This document shows, in pieces, positions 53,397 through 61,970 of a DNA stretch of 64,000 nucleotides. The stretch's first letter is position 1. Each line of letters begins with the position of its first letter. Source of the stretch: Roseiarcus sp963781895 (GTDB lineage: Bacteria > Pseudomonadota > Alphaproteobacteria > Rhizobiales > Beijerinckiaceae); contig CAWAIM010000036.1 of assembly GCA_963781895.1 (NCBI GenBank), positions 62,001 to 126,000 of the forward strand, given 5' to 3'. Made by a program: the position numbers and the translations under genes. The notes under the pieces are model-generated. The model was not told where the DNA came from. It worked only from the letters and a program-made list of their open reading frames with translations, and searched no databases.

Positions 53397-55228
53397 GTCG
53401 CGGACTCCAGAACTCTTGGCTTGGACGGCTGGCGCAACCGGCCTGCGATCTCTGCGAAGATAAAGCGGGCGTTGATCGGCATTCCTCCGTAATGGAGGAT
53501 CGATGTCAGGCGGGCCGGGGCGATCCCCAGATCCGTCGTCAGCAACGTGCGCATCTGCGCGTCGCGATTCTGCTCGACGACGAACACCTGGTCATGGTCG
53601 CGGACGAAATCGGCGATCTCGCGGGCGAGCGGAAAGGCGCGGATGCGCAGGGCGTCGACAGAGAAGCCCTGGGCCGCCAGCATTTCGAGCGACTCGTCCA
53701 TGGCCGCCGCGGTCGACCCGTAGTGAATGACGCCGACGCGCGTCGGTTTCGCCGCCTGCTTGAGGATTGGGCGCGGCAGCAGCCCGCGCGCGGTTTCGAA
53801 CTTGCGAAGGAGGCGCTCCATGTTCTCGACATAGGGGGCGGATTCCTCGGTGTAGCGCGCGAAGCGGTCGCGGCTGGTGCCGCGGGTGAAAAAGGCGCCG
53901 CGCGTCGGATGGGCGCCGGGAAGGGTGCGGTACGGGACGCCGTCGCCGTCAATGTCGTTGTAACGGCCGAATTCGCGCGAGGTCTCGAGCGCGTCGCCCG
54001 ACAGCACCTTGCCGCGATCGTAGCGCCGCGCGTCGTCCCAGCGGAACGGCGCGCAAAGGTGGGCGTTCATGCCGATGTCGAGGTCGAGCATGACGAAGAC
54101 GAGCGTTTGCAGCCTCTCGGCGAGATCGAACGCGCCGGCGGCGAATTCGAATGCTTCCGCCGGGCCGTCGGGGATGAGGAGCACGTGCTTCGTGTCGCCA
54201 TGCGAAGCGAACGCGCACGCGATCAGGTCCGATTGCTGGGTGCGCGTCGGCATGCCGGTCGAGGGACCGCCGCGCTGAACGTCGAAGACCACGACAGGGA
54301 TTTCGGCGAAATAGGCGAGCCCGAAAAATTCCTGCATCAGCGACACGCCCGGGCCCGAGGTCGCGGTGAAGGCGCGGGCGCCGTTCCAGCCCGCGCCGAC
54401 GGCCATGCCGATGGCGGCGATCTCGTCCTCGGCCTGCACGAAGGCGTAGTTCTTTCGGCCGGTCGCGGGGTCGATGCGATAGCGCGCGCAGTTACGCTCG
54501 AACGCCTCGGCCAGGCCGGTCGAGGGCGTGATCGGATACCAGGCGCAGACCGTCGCGCCGCCATAGACCGCGCCCAGTCCCGCGGCGAAATTGCCTTCGG
54601 CGAGAATGCGGTCGCCTGCCGCGTCGCTGCGCCGAACGCGAATTCCGATCGGACCGCCAAAGCGCGACCTGGCTTCGTCATAGCCAATCTGAAGCGCGCG
54701 CCGATTGGCGGCGACGAGCTTGTCCTTTCCCTTGAACCGTTCGGCCGTCAGCGCCTCCATGACGGCCGGGTCGATGTCGAGCAGCGCGGCGAGCGCGCCG
54801 ACATAGACGATGTTCTTGTAAAGCTGGCGTTGCCTGGGATCGGAATATTCGGCGGCGCAGATCTCGGTCAGCGGCATGCCGAGCGCGGTCACGTCTTCGC
54901 GCAGCATCGAGGTCGGCATCGGCCGCGTGGAGTCGTAAAAGAGATAGCCGCCCGGCTCGATCGAAGCGATATCCTGGACGAAGGTCTGCGGATTCATCGC
55001 CACGAGAATGTCGACGCCGCCGCGCGCGCCCAGATGTCCCGCTTCGCTGACCCTGACCTCGTACCAGGTCGGCAATCCCTGGATGTTCGAGGGGAAGATG
55101 TTGCGCGGCGCGATCGGCACGCCCATGCGCAGGATCGAGCGCGCGAACAGCAGATTGGCGCTCGCCGAGCCGGAGCCGTTGACGTTGGCGAAGCGAATGA
55201 CGAAGTCGTTTACGCCCTGGATCGGCAT
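53393..55228 (-). CDS. korA: 2-oxoacid:ferredoxin oxidoreductase, fused gamma-alpha subunit
   Basis: 611 residues. Residues about 1-190 form the gamma (CoA-binding) domain: NDFVIRFANVNGSGSASANL, RVSEAGHLGARGGVDILVAM. The alpha domain follows with WYPITPSTGLAEAFERNC, FVQAEDEIAAIGMAVGAGWN and ATSGPGVSLMQEFFGLAYFA. ATG 55228 (MPIQGVNDF) is the true start; the open frame further upstream belongs to the overlapping ferredoxin-oxidoreductase gene (19-base overlap). Such gamma-alpha fusions pair with KorB-type beta subunits. Part of the operon GltD-like, korA, korB, cyclodeaminase. Confidence 0.86.
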   Translation of the reverse strand: MPIQGVNDFVIRFANVNGSGSASANLLFARSILRMGVPIAPRNIFPSNIQGLPTWYEVRVSEAGHLGARGGVDILVAMNPQTFVQDIASIEPGGYLFYDSTRPMPTSMLREDVTALGMPLTEICAAEYSDPRQRQLYKNIVYVGALAALLDIDPAVMEALTAERFKGKDKLVAANRRALQIGYDEARSRFGGPIGIRVRRSDAAGDRILAEGNFAAGLGAVYGGATVCAWYPITPSTGLAEAFERNCARYRIDPATGRKNYAFVQAEDEIAAIGMAVGAGWNGARAFTATSGPGVSLMQEFFGLAYFAEIPVVVFDVQRGGPSTGMPTRTQQSDLIACAFASHGDTKHVLLIPDGPAEAFEFAAGAFDLAERLQTLVFVMLDLDIGMNAHLCAPFRWDDARRYDRGKVLSGDALETSREFGRYNDIDGDGVPYRTLPGAHPTRGAFFTRGTSRDRFARYTEESAPYVENMERLLRKFETARGLLPRPILKQAAKPTRVGVIHYGSTAAAMDESLEMLAAQGFSVDALRIRAFPLAREIADFVRDHDQVFVVEQNRDAQMRTLLTTDLGIAPARLTSILHYGGMPINARFIFAEIAGRLRQPSKPRVLESAT

Positions 55229-57052
55229 GCTTGTCCCGCTTGCGCCATCTCGATGGTGAATTTTTGCATGTCCCACGCGCCGGTCGGGCAGCGTTCGGCG
55301 CACAGGCCGCAATGCAGACACAGGTCTTCGTCCTTGACCATGACGCGTTCGGTCTTGACTGGCTCTGACACGTAAAGCGCCTGCGAGAGATTGAGGGCGG
55401 GCGCATTGAGCGAACGGCGCAATTCGTCCTCGGGCGCGTTGGCTACGAACGAAATGCAGTCGATCGGGCAGACGTCGACGCATGCGTCGCATTCGATGCA
55501 GGCCGGGGCCGAGAAAATGGTTTCGACGTCGCAGTTGAGGCAACGCTGCGCCTCGGCGAACGCCTGCGCTTCCTCGAAGCCGAGTTCGACCTCGGTGCGA
55601 ATATTCTTGAGCGCCCTTTTGCTATCGACCTGCGGCACCACGAAACGGCGATCGAGGGTAATGGCGTTGTCGTAGGACCACTCGTGAATGCCCATCTTCT
55701 GGCTGACGAGATTGGTCATCGGCTCGGGACGCGCATGCGGGTCCTCGCCCCGGCAATAGGCGTCGATGGAGATCGCGGCCTCGTGGCCGTGCGCGACCGC
55801 GGTGATGATGTTCTTGGGTCCGAGCGCGGCGTCGCCGCCAAAAAACACCGAAGGCAGGCTCGATTGAAAAGTGACCGGATCGATCGCCGGCATGCCGTTG
55901 CGAGCGAACGCCACCCCGACGTCGCCCTCGATCCAGGGAAACGCGTTCTCCTGGCCGACAGCGATCAGCACGTCGTCGCATTCGATGTGAACGTCGGGCT
56001 CGCCGGTCGGGATGAGCATTCGCCGTCCGCGGCCGTCCTTGCCGGCCTTCATTTTTTCGAACACGACGCCGGTCAGGCGGCCGTCTTTGTGGGTAAAGGC
56101 CTTGGGCGCAAGATAGTTCAAAATCGCGACGCCCTCATGCATCGCGTCTTCCTTTTCCCAGGGCGAGGCCTTCATGTCGGTGAAGCCGGAGCGCACGACC
56201 ACCTTGACGTCGACGCCGCCGAGCCGCAACGCCGTGCGGCAGCAATCCATCGCCGTATTGCCGCCTCCCAGCACGACAACCCGCCGGCCGATCGAAACGC
56301 TGTGGCCGAAGGAAACGCTGGAGAGCCATTCGATGCCGACGCGAATGTTGTCGGCCGCCTCCGCTCGCCCGGGAATATCGAGGTCGCGGCCGCGCGGCGC
56401 GCCGCAGCCGACAAAGATCGCATCGTAGCCTTCACCAATGAGCGCTTTGAGGCTGTTGATACGCCGGCCGGCGACGAAACGGCCGCCGGTCGACAAGGCG
56501 TAGCCCACCTCTTCGTCGATCACTTCGTCCGGAAGACGGAATTTCGGAATTTGCGTGCGCATCATCCCGCCCGCGCGCGAGTCCGAATCAAATACGATCA
56601 CCTCATAGCCGATCGCGGCGAGATCGCGGGCGACCGTCAGCGACGCCGGACCGGCGCCGACGCAAACGACGCGCTTGCCGTTGCGTTGCTCCGGCGCGCC
56701 TAGGCAGCAAAGCGGAAATATCCTGCTTGTGGTCGGCCGCGACGCGTTTGAGGCGACAGATCGCGACAGGCTGTTCCTCGAGCCGTCCCCGGCGGCACGC
56801 CGGCTCGCAAGGCCGGTCGCACGTGCGTCCCAGGATTCCGGGAAACACGTTCGACTTCCAATTGATCATATAGGCGCCGTTATAATCCCCGGCCGCGATC
56901 TGGCGAATATACTCGGGGACCGGCGTATGGGCTGGGCACGCCCACTGACAATCGACCACCTTGTGAAAGTAGTCAGGGTTTGAGACGTCAGTCGCGCTCA
57001 CGCCCCCCGAGCCTTTTTCCCCTGCCCGGGATCCGAACTCATGCGAGTCCAT
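55210..57052 (-). CDS. GltD-like NAD(P)-FAD oxidoreductase with 4Fe-4S ferredoxin domains (one apparent frameshift)
   Basis: About 613 residues when joined. The first frame (57052 to about 56704) has a 4Fe-4S region, VVDCQWACPAHTPVPEYIRQ and CDRPCEPACRRGRLE. One extra C near 56703-56704 breaks it; the second frame goes on RNGKRVVCVGAGPASLTVAR, then NAD-binding VVVLGGGNTAMDCCRTALRL and GGDAALGPKNIITAVAHGHE. The C-terminus carries two ferredoxin motifs, CIECDACVDVCPIDCI and CLHCGLCAERCPTGA. This architecture shuttles electrons between NAD(P)H and ferredoxin, here probably as the NAD-coupling subunit of the downstream 2-oxoacid oxidoreductase. First gene of that operon. Confidence 0.83.
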
Positions 57053-57168
57053 AACTTAGGCCAACTTTCTGACAAATCTTCGAAAAGCGAGTCCCCGCGG
57101 GGCGCCAATTCATCCCCAATGGACCCGCCTGTCAAGCGCAACCCACGGCAATGTGATGGCCTTCCACC

Positions 57169-57492
57169 CTAATACTTAATGCGCGGCGACGTATCCGCCA
57201 GTCTGTATCCTCGAGGCCACGGGTCCGCTGGGTCGAGCATGTGCTGGTGAACGCCGGCGATCCAGGCGCGCCCGGAAACGACCGGAACGATCGCCGGTCG
57301 GCCGCCGACGGTCCCCCGCCCCGCCACGCGGCAGAGGAATTCGGATCCGATCATCGAGCGCGCGCGATAGACGTCGTTTGGCCCCATGAGCCCTCGCGCG
57401 TGCAAGACAGCCATGCGGGCGCTGCATCCCGTTCCGGTCGGCGAGCGGTCGATCTTGCCGGGCCTGATCGCGACCGCGTTGGCGCCGATGAG
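57169..57492 (-). pseudogene. Truncated proline racemase / trans-3-hydroxyproline dehydratase-family gene (C-terminal third)
   Basis: The frame reads LIGANAVAIRPGKID, then RSPTGTGCSARMAVLHARG with the family active-site cysteine (or its threonine variant position) in GTGCSA. It continues GPNDVYRARSMIGSEFLCRV, GGRPAIVPVVSGRAWIAGVH and GYRLADTSP to TAG 57169. That is the last 110 residues of a protein normally about 330 long. Upstream of 57492 the frame is arginine-rich and unrelated, then comes the promoter of a divergent small gene, so the N-terminal two thirds are missing. It lies next to a cyclodeaminase-family operon, the usual partner in hydroxyproline use, so the locus probably once had that role. 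Confidence 0.75.
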
Positions 57493-57561
57493 TCGCCGAC
57501 GGCGCGAACGTCGGCCGCGAAGCCGACAGATCGCGCGCTCCCGACAACAGCCGTTTTCCCC

Positions 57562-57589
57562 TTGCGCGCCTCGGCCCCGGTGCTAGACT
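57562..57589 (+). promoter_or_regulatory. Promoter candidate for the small secreted protein
   Basis: TTGCGC (57562-57567), a 16-base spacer and TAGACT (57584-57589) lie 33 bases ahead of the ATG at 57623; an AT-rich TATTATAG follows directly. Confidence 0.35.
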
Positions 57590-57622
57590 ATTATAGTTCG
57601 CGGCACGAGATGGAGGGTGTTT

Positions 57623-57784
57623 ATGCGCTCGAAACTCATCGGACTCTTGATTGGACTCGGTTTGGCGGCGGTGGTCGCGCCCGCGCTGGCGTGCAACTAT
57701 CATACGACCTCGGCGTCGAACGATGGCGCGACCGCGCAACAGACCGCTGCGGCGCAGCCTGCGGCGGACGCCGGCTCGAACTGA
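57623..57784 (+). CDS. Small secreted peptide, function unknown (53 residues)
   Basis: ATG 57623 follows GGAGGGTGTTT, a strong ribosome site. The protein is MRSKLIGLLIGLGLAAVVA, then PALACNYHTTSASNDG and a short Ala/Gln/Asp-rich tail ending AADAGSN. The first 23 residues are a clear signal peptide with AXA-type cleavage before CNYHT. A lipobox reading (LALAC) is also possible, which would make it a small lipoprotein. The mature part is only about 30 residues, polar and disordered. It is too short to be listed by usual gene finders. I do not recognise the family. Confidence 0.65.
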   Translation: MRSKLIGLLIGLGLAAVVAPALACNYHTTSASNDGATAQQTAAAQPAADAGSN

Positions 57785-58235
57785 CGCTAGGCTTTCGCCC
57801 CGCGATTGAGGGTGGGTCCCGCGCTCCGAGAGCGTGGACGCGCCTTATGGATTTGCCCGTCGCGCCGAGCTCGTGGCGAAGGAAGGGGCCGTGCGCGTTG
57901 GTGGCCCGGCACTGGATCGCTCCGCCGTTTCCTGGTCGATAAGCGCGTCCCTTTGCTCCAGAAGGGTTCAGGCCGCTGGCGCCCCGAGCGGCGCGGCGCG
58001 CTCATCGTCTCGTCTCACCCGGCCGGCGATCACGTCGTTTCGCTTGACGCGACAAGCCTGCGCTCGTCGAAGCGACAAGCCGTCAAGACGCCGGGAATGG
58101 GTCCCGCGGAGGAAAGGTGACGGCCGACCGGAAATGAACAATAATTGATGCATAATGGGCGGTCCGTCGTCGCCTTGGCGCGCGGACGCGCGTCCGGGTC
58201 GCGGGTTTCGCGGCAGAGGCAGGAGCGGGAAACGC
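57785..58235. other. Gap with no secure gene before paaA
   Basis: About 450 bases. Plus-strand frames here are short and arginine-rich and do not resemble a known protein. The last 100 bases before paaA become AT-rich (around 58130-58155), a likely promoter region for the paa operon, but I could not fix exact -35 and -10 boxes. Confidence 0.5.
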
Positions 58236-59255
58236 ATGTACGCCCAGGCGCTCAACGCCAAGGACGTCGCGCCGGCCAAGGCCGAGGACCCCGCCGGGCT
58301 CGCGGCCTTTCAGGCGCGCATCGACGCCGAGGAGAAGATCGAGCCCAACGACTGGATGCCGGAACAGTACCGCCGCACCCTGATCCGCCAGATCTCCCAG
58401 CATGCCCACTCGGAAGTGATCGGCATGCAGCCGGAGGGCAATTGGCTGACGCGCGCTCCGACGCTCAAGCGCAAGGCGCAGCTGTTGGCAAAGATCCAGG
58501 ACGAGGCGGGGCACGGTCTCTATCTCTATGCCGCCGCGGAAACGCTCGGCGCAACGCGCGAGGACCTCTACGATCAGTTGCTGTCGGGCCGGGCCAAATA
58601 TTCGTCGATCTTCAACTATCCGACCCTCACCTACGCCGATATGGGCGCGATCGGCTGGCTGGTCGACGGCGCGGCGATCATGAACCAGATTCCGCTCTGC
58701 CGCTGCAGCTATGGTCCTTATGCCCGGGCGATGATCCTCATCTGCAAGGAAGAATCGTTCCATCAGCGGCAAGGCTACGAGATCATGATCGCGATGAGCC
58801 GCGGCACGGCGGACCAGCGCGCCATGGCGCAGGATGCGCTCAATCGCTTCTGGCAGCCTTCATTGATGATGTTCGGCCCGCACGATTCGAACAGCACCCA
58901 TTCCGAACTGTCGATGAAGTGGAAGATCAAGCGCTTCACCAACGACGGCCTCAGGCAGAGGTTTCTCGACGCCACCGTGCCGCAGGCGCAGTATCTCGGC
59001 CTGACGATCCCCGACCCCGAGTTGCGTTTCAACGAGGAAACCGGACATTGGGAGCACGGTCCGATCGACTGGGACGAATTCGCGCGCGTGCTGGCCGGCG
59101 ACGGGCCCTGCAACCGGCAGCGCCTGGCGCATCGCCGGCGGACCGAGGCCGACGGCGCCTGGGTGCGCGAGGCCGCGGCCGCCTACGCCGCCAAGTCGCG
59201 CAAGACGACGGAGCGCGCGCCGCCTGAGCGCCCCCAAGCGAGGAGACGACAATGA
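58236..59255 (+). CDS. paaA: 1,2-phenylacetyl-CoA epoxidase, catalytic subunit PaaA
   Basis: 339 residues. The di-iron ferritin-like fold has its ligands in KIQDEAGHGLYLYAAAE and ICKEESFHQRQGYEIM, with further conserved RAPTLKRKAQLLAKIQ and FGPHDSNSTHSELSMKWKIK. It epoxidises the ring of phenylacetyl-CoA as the catalytic part of the PaaABCE complex in the cytoplasm. ATG 58236 is preferred, with AGGAGCGGG upstream, over the in-frame start at 58155. The stop overlaps paaB (ATGA). First gene of the paaABCDE operon. Confidence 0.95.
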   Translation: MYAQALNAKDVAPAKAEDPAGLAAFQARIDAEEKIEPNDWMPEQYRRTLIRQISQHAHSEVIGMQPEGNWLTRAPTLKRKAQLLAKIQDEAGHGLYLYAAAETLGATREDLYDQLLSGRAKYSSIFNYPTLTYADMGAIGWLVDGAAIMNQIPLCRCSYGPYARAMILICKEESFHQRQGYEIMIAMSRGTADQRAMAQDALNRFWQPSLMMFGPHDSNSTHSELSMKWKIKRFTNDGLRQRFLDATVPQAQYLGLTIPDPELRFNEETGHWEHGPIDWDEFARVLAGDGPCNRQRLAHRRRTEADGAWVREAAAAYAAKSRKTTERAPPERPQARRRQ

Positions 59256-59539
59256 CCGAACCGGCGACGCCGCTGTGGGAAGTTTTCATCCGGCCGCGAA
59301 ATGGCCTGGCGCATCGCCACGTCGGCTCGCTGCACGCGCATGATGCGGAAATGGCGCTGCAAAGCGCCCGCGACGTCTATACGCGGCGCGGCGAGACGCT
59401 GTCGATCTGGGTGGTCCGCTCCTCGGCGATCGTCGCCTCCGATCCGAATGAGAAAGGCATGATGTTCGAACCGACCGCATCGAAAATCTACCGGCATCCG
59501 ACCTTCTACGAAGTGCCGGAAGAGGTCGGCAACATGTGA
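59252..59539 (+). CDS. paaB: 1,2-phenylacetyl-CoA epoxidase subunit PaaB
   Basis: 95 residues. LWEVFIRPRNGLAHRHVGSL, HAHDAEMALQSARDVYTRRG and ETLSIWVVRSSAI are the conserved PaaB core; HPTFYEVPEEVGNM is the usual C-terminus. PaaB is a small non-catalytic subunit that bridges PaaAC dimers. Start overlaps paaA by four bases; paaC follows after 12 bases. Confidence 0.95.
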   Translation: MTEPATPLWEVFIRPRNGLAHRHVGSLHAHDAEMALQSARDVYTRRGETLSIWVVRSSAIVASDPNEKGMMFEPTASKIYRHPTFYEVPEEVGNM

Positions 59540-59551
59540 GGATGCTGGTCG

Positions 59552-60317
59552 ATGCCGCCCGCTTCTCCCGATCCGCGCGCCGCATGGCTGATGCGTCTGG
59601 GCGACGCCGCGTTGATCCTCGGCCATCGGCTCGGCGAATGGCTGTCGCGCGCGCCGACGCTCGAAGAAGACATCGCGCTTGCCAATCTGGGCCTCGACCT
59701 CATCGGCCAGACGCGCGCGCTCTACGCGCGCGCCTGCGAGCTCGAGGGCGGCTCGCGCGACGAGAACATGCTCGCCTACCGCCGCGCCGAGCAGGACTAT
59801 CGACATCCGCTGATCGTCGAGCAGCCTAACGGCAACTTCGCCGACACGATGGCGCGCCACCTCCTCTTCTCGGCCTACGCCTTGCCGCTCTATGAAAGAC
59901 TGAGCGCTTCCAACGACGGCGAAACGGCGGGCATCGCCGCCCGCTCGGCGCGCGAGACCGCCTATCATTTGCGCCACGCCGGCGAATGGATGATCCGCCT
60001 CGGCGACGGCACGGCCGAAAGCCATGCGAAGGCGCAAGCCGCGCTCGACGACCTCTGGCCCTATGTCGGCGAATTGTTCGAGGCCGACGATCTCGACCGT
60101 GAGGTCGCGGCCGCAGGCTTCGGCGTCGATCCATCGACTTTGCGCGAGGATTTCGACGCCGCGATCGACGGCATTCTCAGCTCGAGCCGCCTTGACCAAA
60201 CCCGCGGACCGCCACGCTCAGCGCGGCGGCAAGCTCGGGCTGCACAGCGAATTCCTCGGCCACATTCTGGCGCAGATGCAATTTCTGCAGCGCGCCTATC
60301 CCGACGCGCGGTGGTGA
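59552..60317 (+). CDS. paaC: 1,2-phenylacetyl-CoA epoxidase structural subunit PaaC (one apparent frameshift)
   Basis: About 254 residues when joined. The first frame contains AWLMRLGDAALILGHRLGEW, EEDIALANLGLDLIGQTRAL and HLRHAGEWMIRLGDGT, the structural di-iron-like partner of PaaA. One extra base near 60191-60200 shifts the frame; the other frame continues KPADRHAQRGGKLGLHSEFL, then GHILAQMQFLQRAYPDARW and TGA at 60315, the expected PaaC end. Without correction, the open frame runs on into paaD as a false fusion. The region stabilises and orients PaaA in the complex. Confidence 0.9.
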
Positions 60318-60319
60318 CC

Positions 60320-60820
60320 ATGCGCGCCCAAGCCGCCAATCGCGTCGACGCCGCCCGCGCCGCCGCGGCGCGGGTGGCCGATCCGGAAGTGCCGGTCCTC
60401 ACCGTCGATGATCTCGGCATTCTGCACAAGGTCGACGTCGACGACGACGGGCGGGTGACGGTCGCCATCCTGCCGACCTATTCCGGCTGCCCGGCGATGG
60501 ACGTGATCGCGCTCGGGATAAAGAGCGAGCTCGCCAAGGACGGCTTTGACGACGTGCGTGTCGTGCTCACCAACACGCCGGCCTGGACCACCGACCTGAT
60601 GAGCGCGGCGGCGCGGGAGAAGCTGCGCGCCTACGGCATTTCCCCGCCCGAGCGCGCGTCCGGCAGGCGCGCCCTGTTCGAGACTTCCGCGGACGTCGCA
60701 TGCCCTCGCTGCGGATCGAAGGCGACGGAGCGCGTCTCGGAATTCGGATCCACCGCGTGCAAGGCCTTGTGGCGATGCCGGGCCTGCCGCGAACCGTTCG
60801 ATCATTTCAAATGCGTCTGA
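60320..60820 (+). CDS. paaD: 1,2-phenylacetyl-CoA epoxidase assembly protein PaaD
   Basis: 166 residues. The N-terminal MIP18/DUF59 domain has VADPEVPVLTVDDLGILHKV and LPTYSGCPAMDVIALGIKSE. The C-terminal zinc-ribbon-like part has paired cysteines, ACPRCGSKATERVSEFG and WRCRACREPFDHFKC. PaaD acts in iron-sulfur delivery, probably to PaaE, and is required for the pathway. ATG 60320 lies two bases after the true paaC stop. paaE follows after 10 bases. Confidence 0.93.
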   Translation: MRAQAANRVDAARAAAARVADPEVPVLTVDDLGILHKVDVDDDGRVTVAILPTYSGCPAMDVIALGIKSELAKDGFDDVRVVLTNTPAWTTDLMSAAAREKLRAYGISPPERASGRRALFETSADVACPRCGSKATERVSEFGSTACKALWRCRACREPFDHFKCV

Positions 60821-60830
60821 CGAGGCGCCG

Positions 60831-61898
60831 TTGAGCCGGTTCCATGCGCTCGAAATCATCGACCGGCGCCAGGAGACCCCGGACAGCGTGTCGCTCGCCT
60901 TCGCCGTGCCGGAAGAGCTGCGCGCCGAATTCGCCTTTCAGCCGGGCCAGTATCTGACCTTGCGCGCGACCATCGGCGGCGCGGAATGCCGGCGTTCCTA
61001 TTCGATTTGCTCCGGCGCCGACGAGGGCGAACTGAGGATCGCGGTGAAGAGGGTCGAGGGCGGGCGGTTCTCGACTTTCGCCAATGACGCGTTGCACCGC
61101 GGCGTAACGATCGAGGCGAGCGCGCCCGAGGGCCGCTTCGTCGCCGACGTCGGCGCGAACCGCCATCTAGTGTTCTTTGCCGCCGGATCGGGAATCACGC
61201 CGGTGATCTCGATCGTCCGGTCGGCGCTCGCGGCCAACGCCGAGGCGCGTGCGACGCTCGTCTACGGCAACCGCACTGCCGCGAGCATCATGTTTCGCCA
61301 GGCGATCGAAGAGCTGAAGGACCGCTATGTCGGTCGCCTGGCGGTGTTGCATGTGTTGTCGCGCGAGTCGCAGGACATCGACCTCCTCGACGGGCGCATC
61401 GACGGCGACAAAATCGCATTGCTGGCGAAAACGATCGTCGCGCCGAGCGACGTCGACGCCTATTTCCTTTGCGGGCCCTACGGCATGATCGAGAGCGGGC
61501 GCGCGGCGCTGATCGCCGCCGGGGTCGAGCCCTGGCGCATCAAGGCGGAGCTGTTCTCGACCGACGGCGCGCCGAAGACCGCGCTCCGCCCCGCGCCGGC
61601 GCGTCATGCGGGGGAGGGCGAGGTTCGGATTGAATGCGTTCTCGATGGCCGCACCCATCGGATCGCCGCCAGGGCCGGCGAGCGCGTCATCGACGCGGCC
61701 CACCGCGAGGGGTTCGAGATCCCGCACTCGTGCAGGGGCGGCATGTGCTGCACCTGCCGTTGCAAGGTCATCGAGGGCGAAGTGGCGATGGACGTCAATT
61801 ACTCGCTCGAGCCCTGGGAGCTCCAGGCCGGCTACGCGCTCGCCTGCCAGTCCCGGCCGCTGACGTCGCGGGTGAAGCTCGATTTCGACGCGGTGTGA
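60831..61898 (+). CDS. paaE: 1,2-phenylacetyl-CoA epoxidase reductase PaaE
   Basis: 355 residues. The FNR-like part has RRSYSICSGADEGELRIAVK (FAD) and FFAAGSGITPVISIVRSAL plus CGPYGMIESGRAAL (NADPH). The C-terminal plant-type 2Fe-2S domain has CRGGMCCTCRCKVIEGE and ALACQSRPLT. It passes electrons from NADPH to PaaA. The TTG start at 60831 is the only in-frame start that keeps the family N-terminus FHALEIIDRRQETPDSVSLA. Last gene of the paa plus-strand operon, convergent with paaK. Confidence 0.94.
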   Translation: MSRFHALEIIDRRQETPDSVSLAFAVPEELRAEFAFQPGQYLTLRATIGGAECRRSYSICSGADEGELRIAVKRVEGGRFSTFANDALHRGVTIEASAPEGRFVADVGANRHLVFFAAGSGITPVISIVRSALAANAEARATLVYGNRTAASIMFRQAIEELKDRYVGRLAVLHVLSRESQDIDLLDGRIDGDKIALLAKTIVAPSDVDAYFLCGPYGMIESGRAALIAAGVEPWRIKAELFSTDGAPKTALRPAPARHAGEGEVRIECVLDGRTHRIAARAGERVIDAAHREGFEIPHSCRGGMCCTCRCKVIEGEVAMDVNYSLEPWELQAGYALACQSRPLTSRVKLDFDAV

Positions 61899-61970
61899 TC
61901 GGATATGCGCAGCAGGCCGTAGGCAATAGGGCAAGCTCCGCTGCCTGCCGCCTGTCGCCCAAGGCGCATG

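Noticed and set aside
53492..55375. Plus-strand open frame of 627 codons opposite the korA gene
   Set aside because: Antisense shadow with repetitive Arg/Glu/Gly composition; the minus strand encodes the conserved oxidoreductase.
57785..58150. Short frames between the small secreted gene and paaA
   Set aside because: Arginine-rich, no ribosome site, no recognisable domain; treated as non-coding.
59552..60820. Apparent PaaC-PaaD fusion protein
   Set aside because: The junction is nonsense text, while the correct PaaC C-terminus and the PaaD start both exist in other frames; a single extra base explains it.
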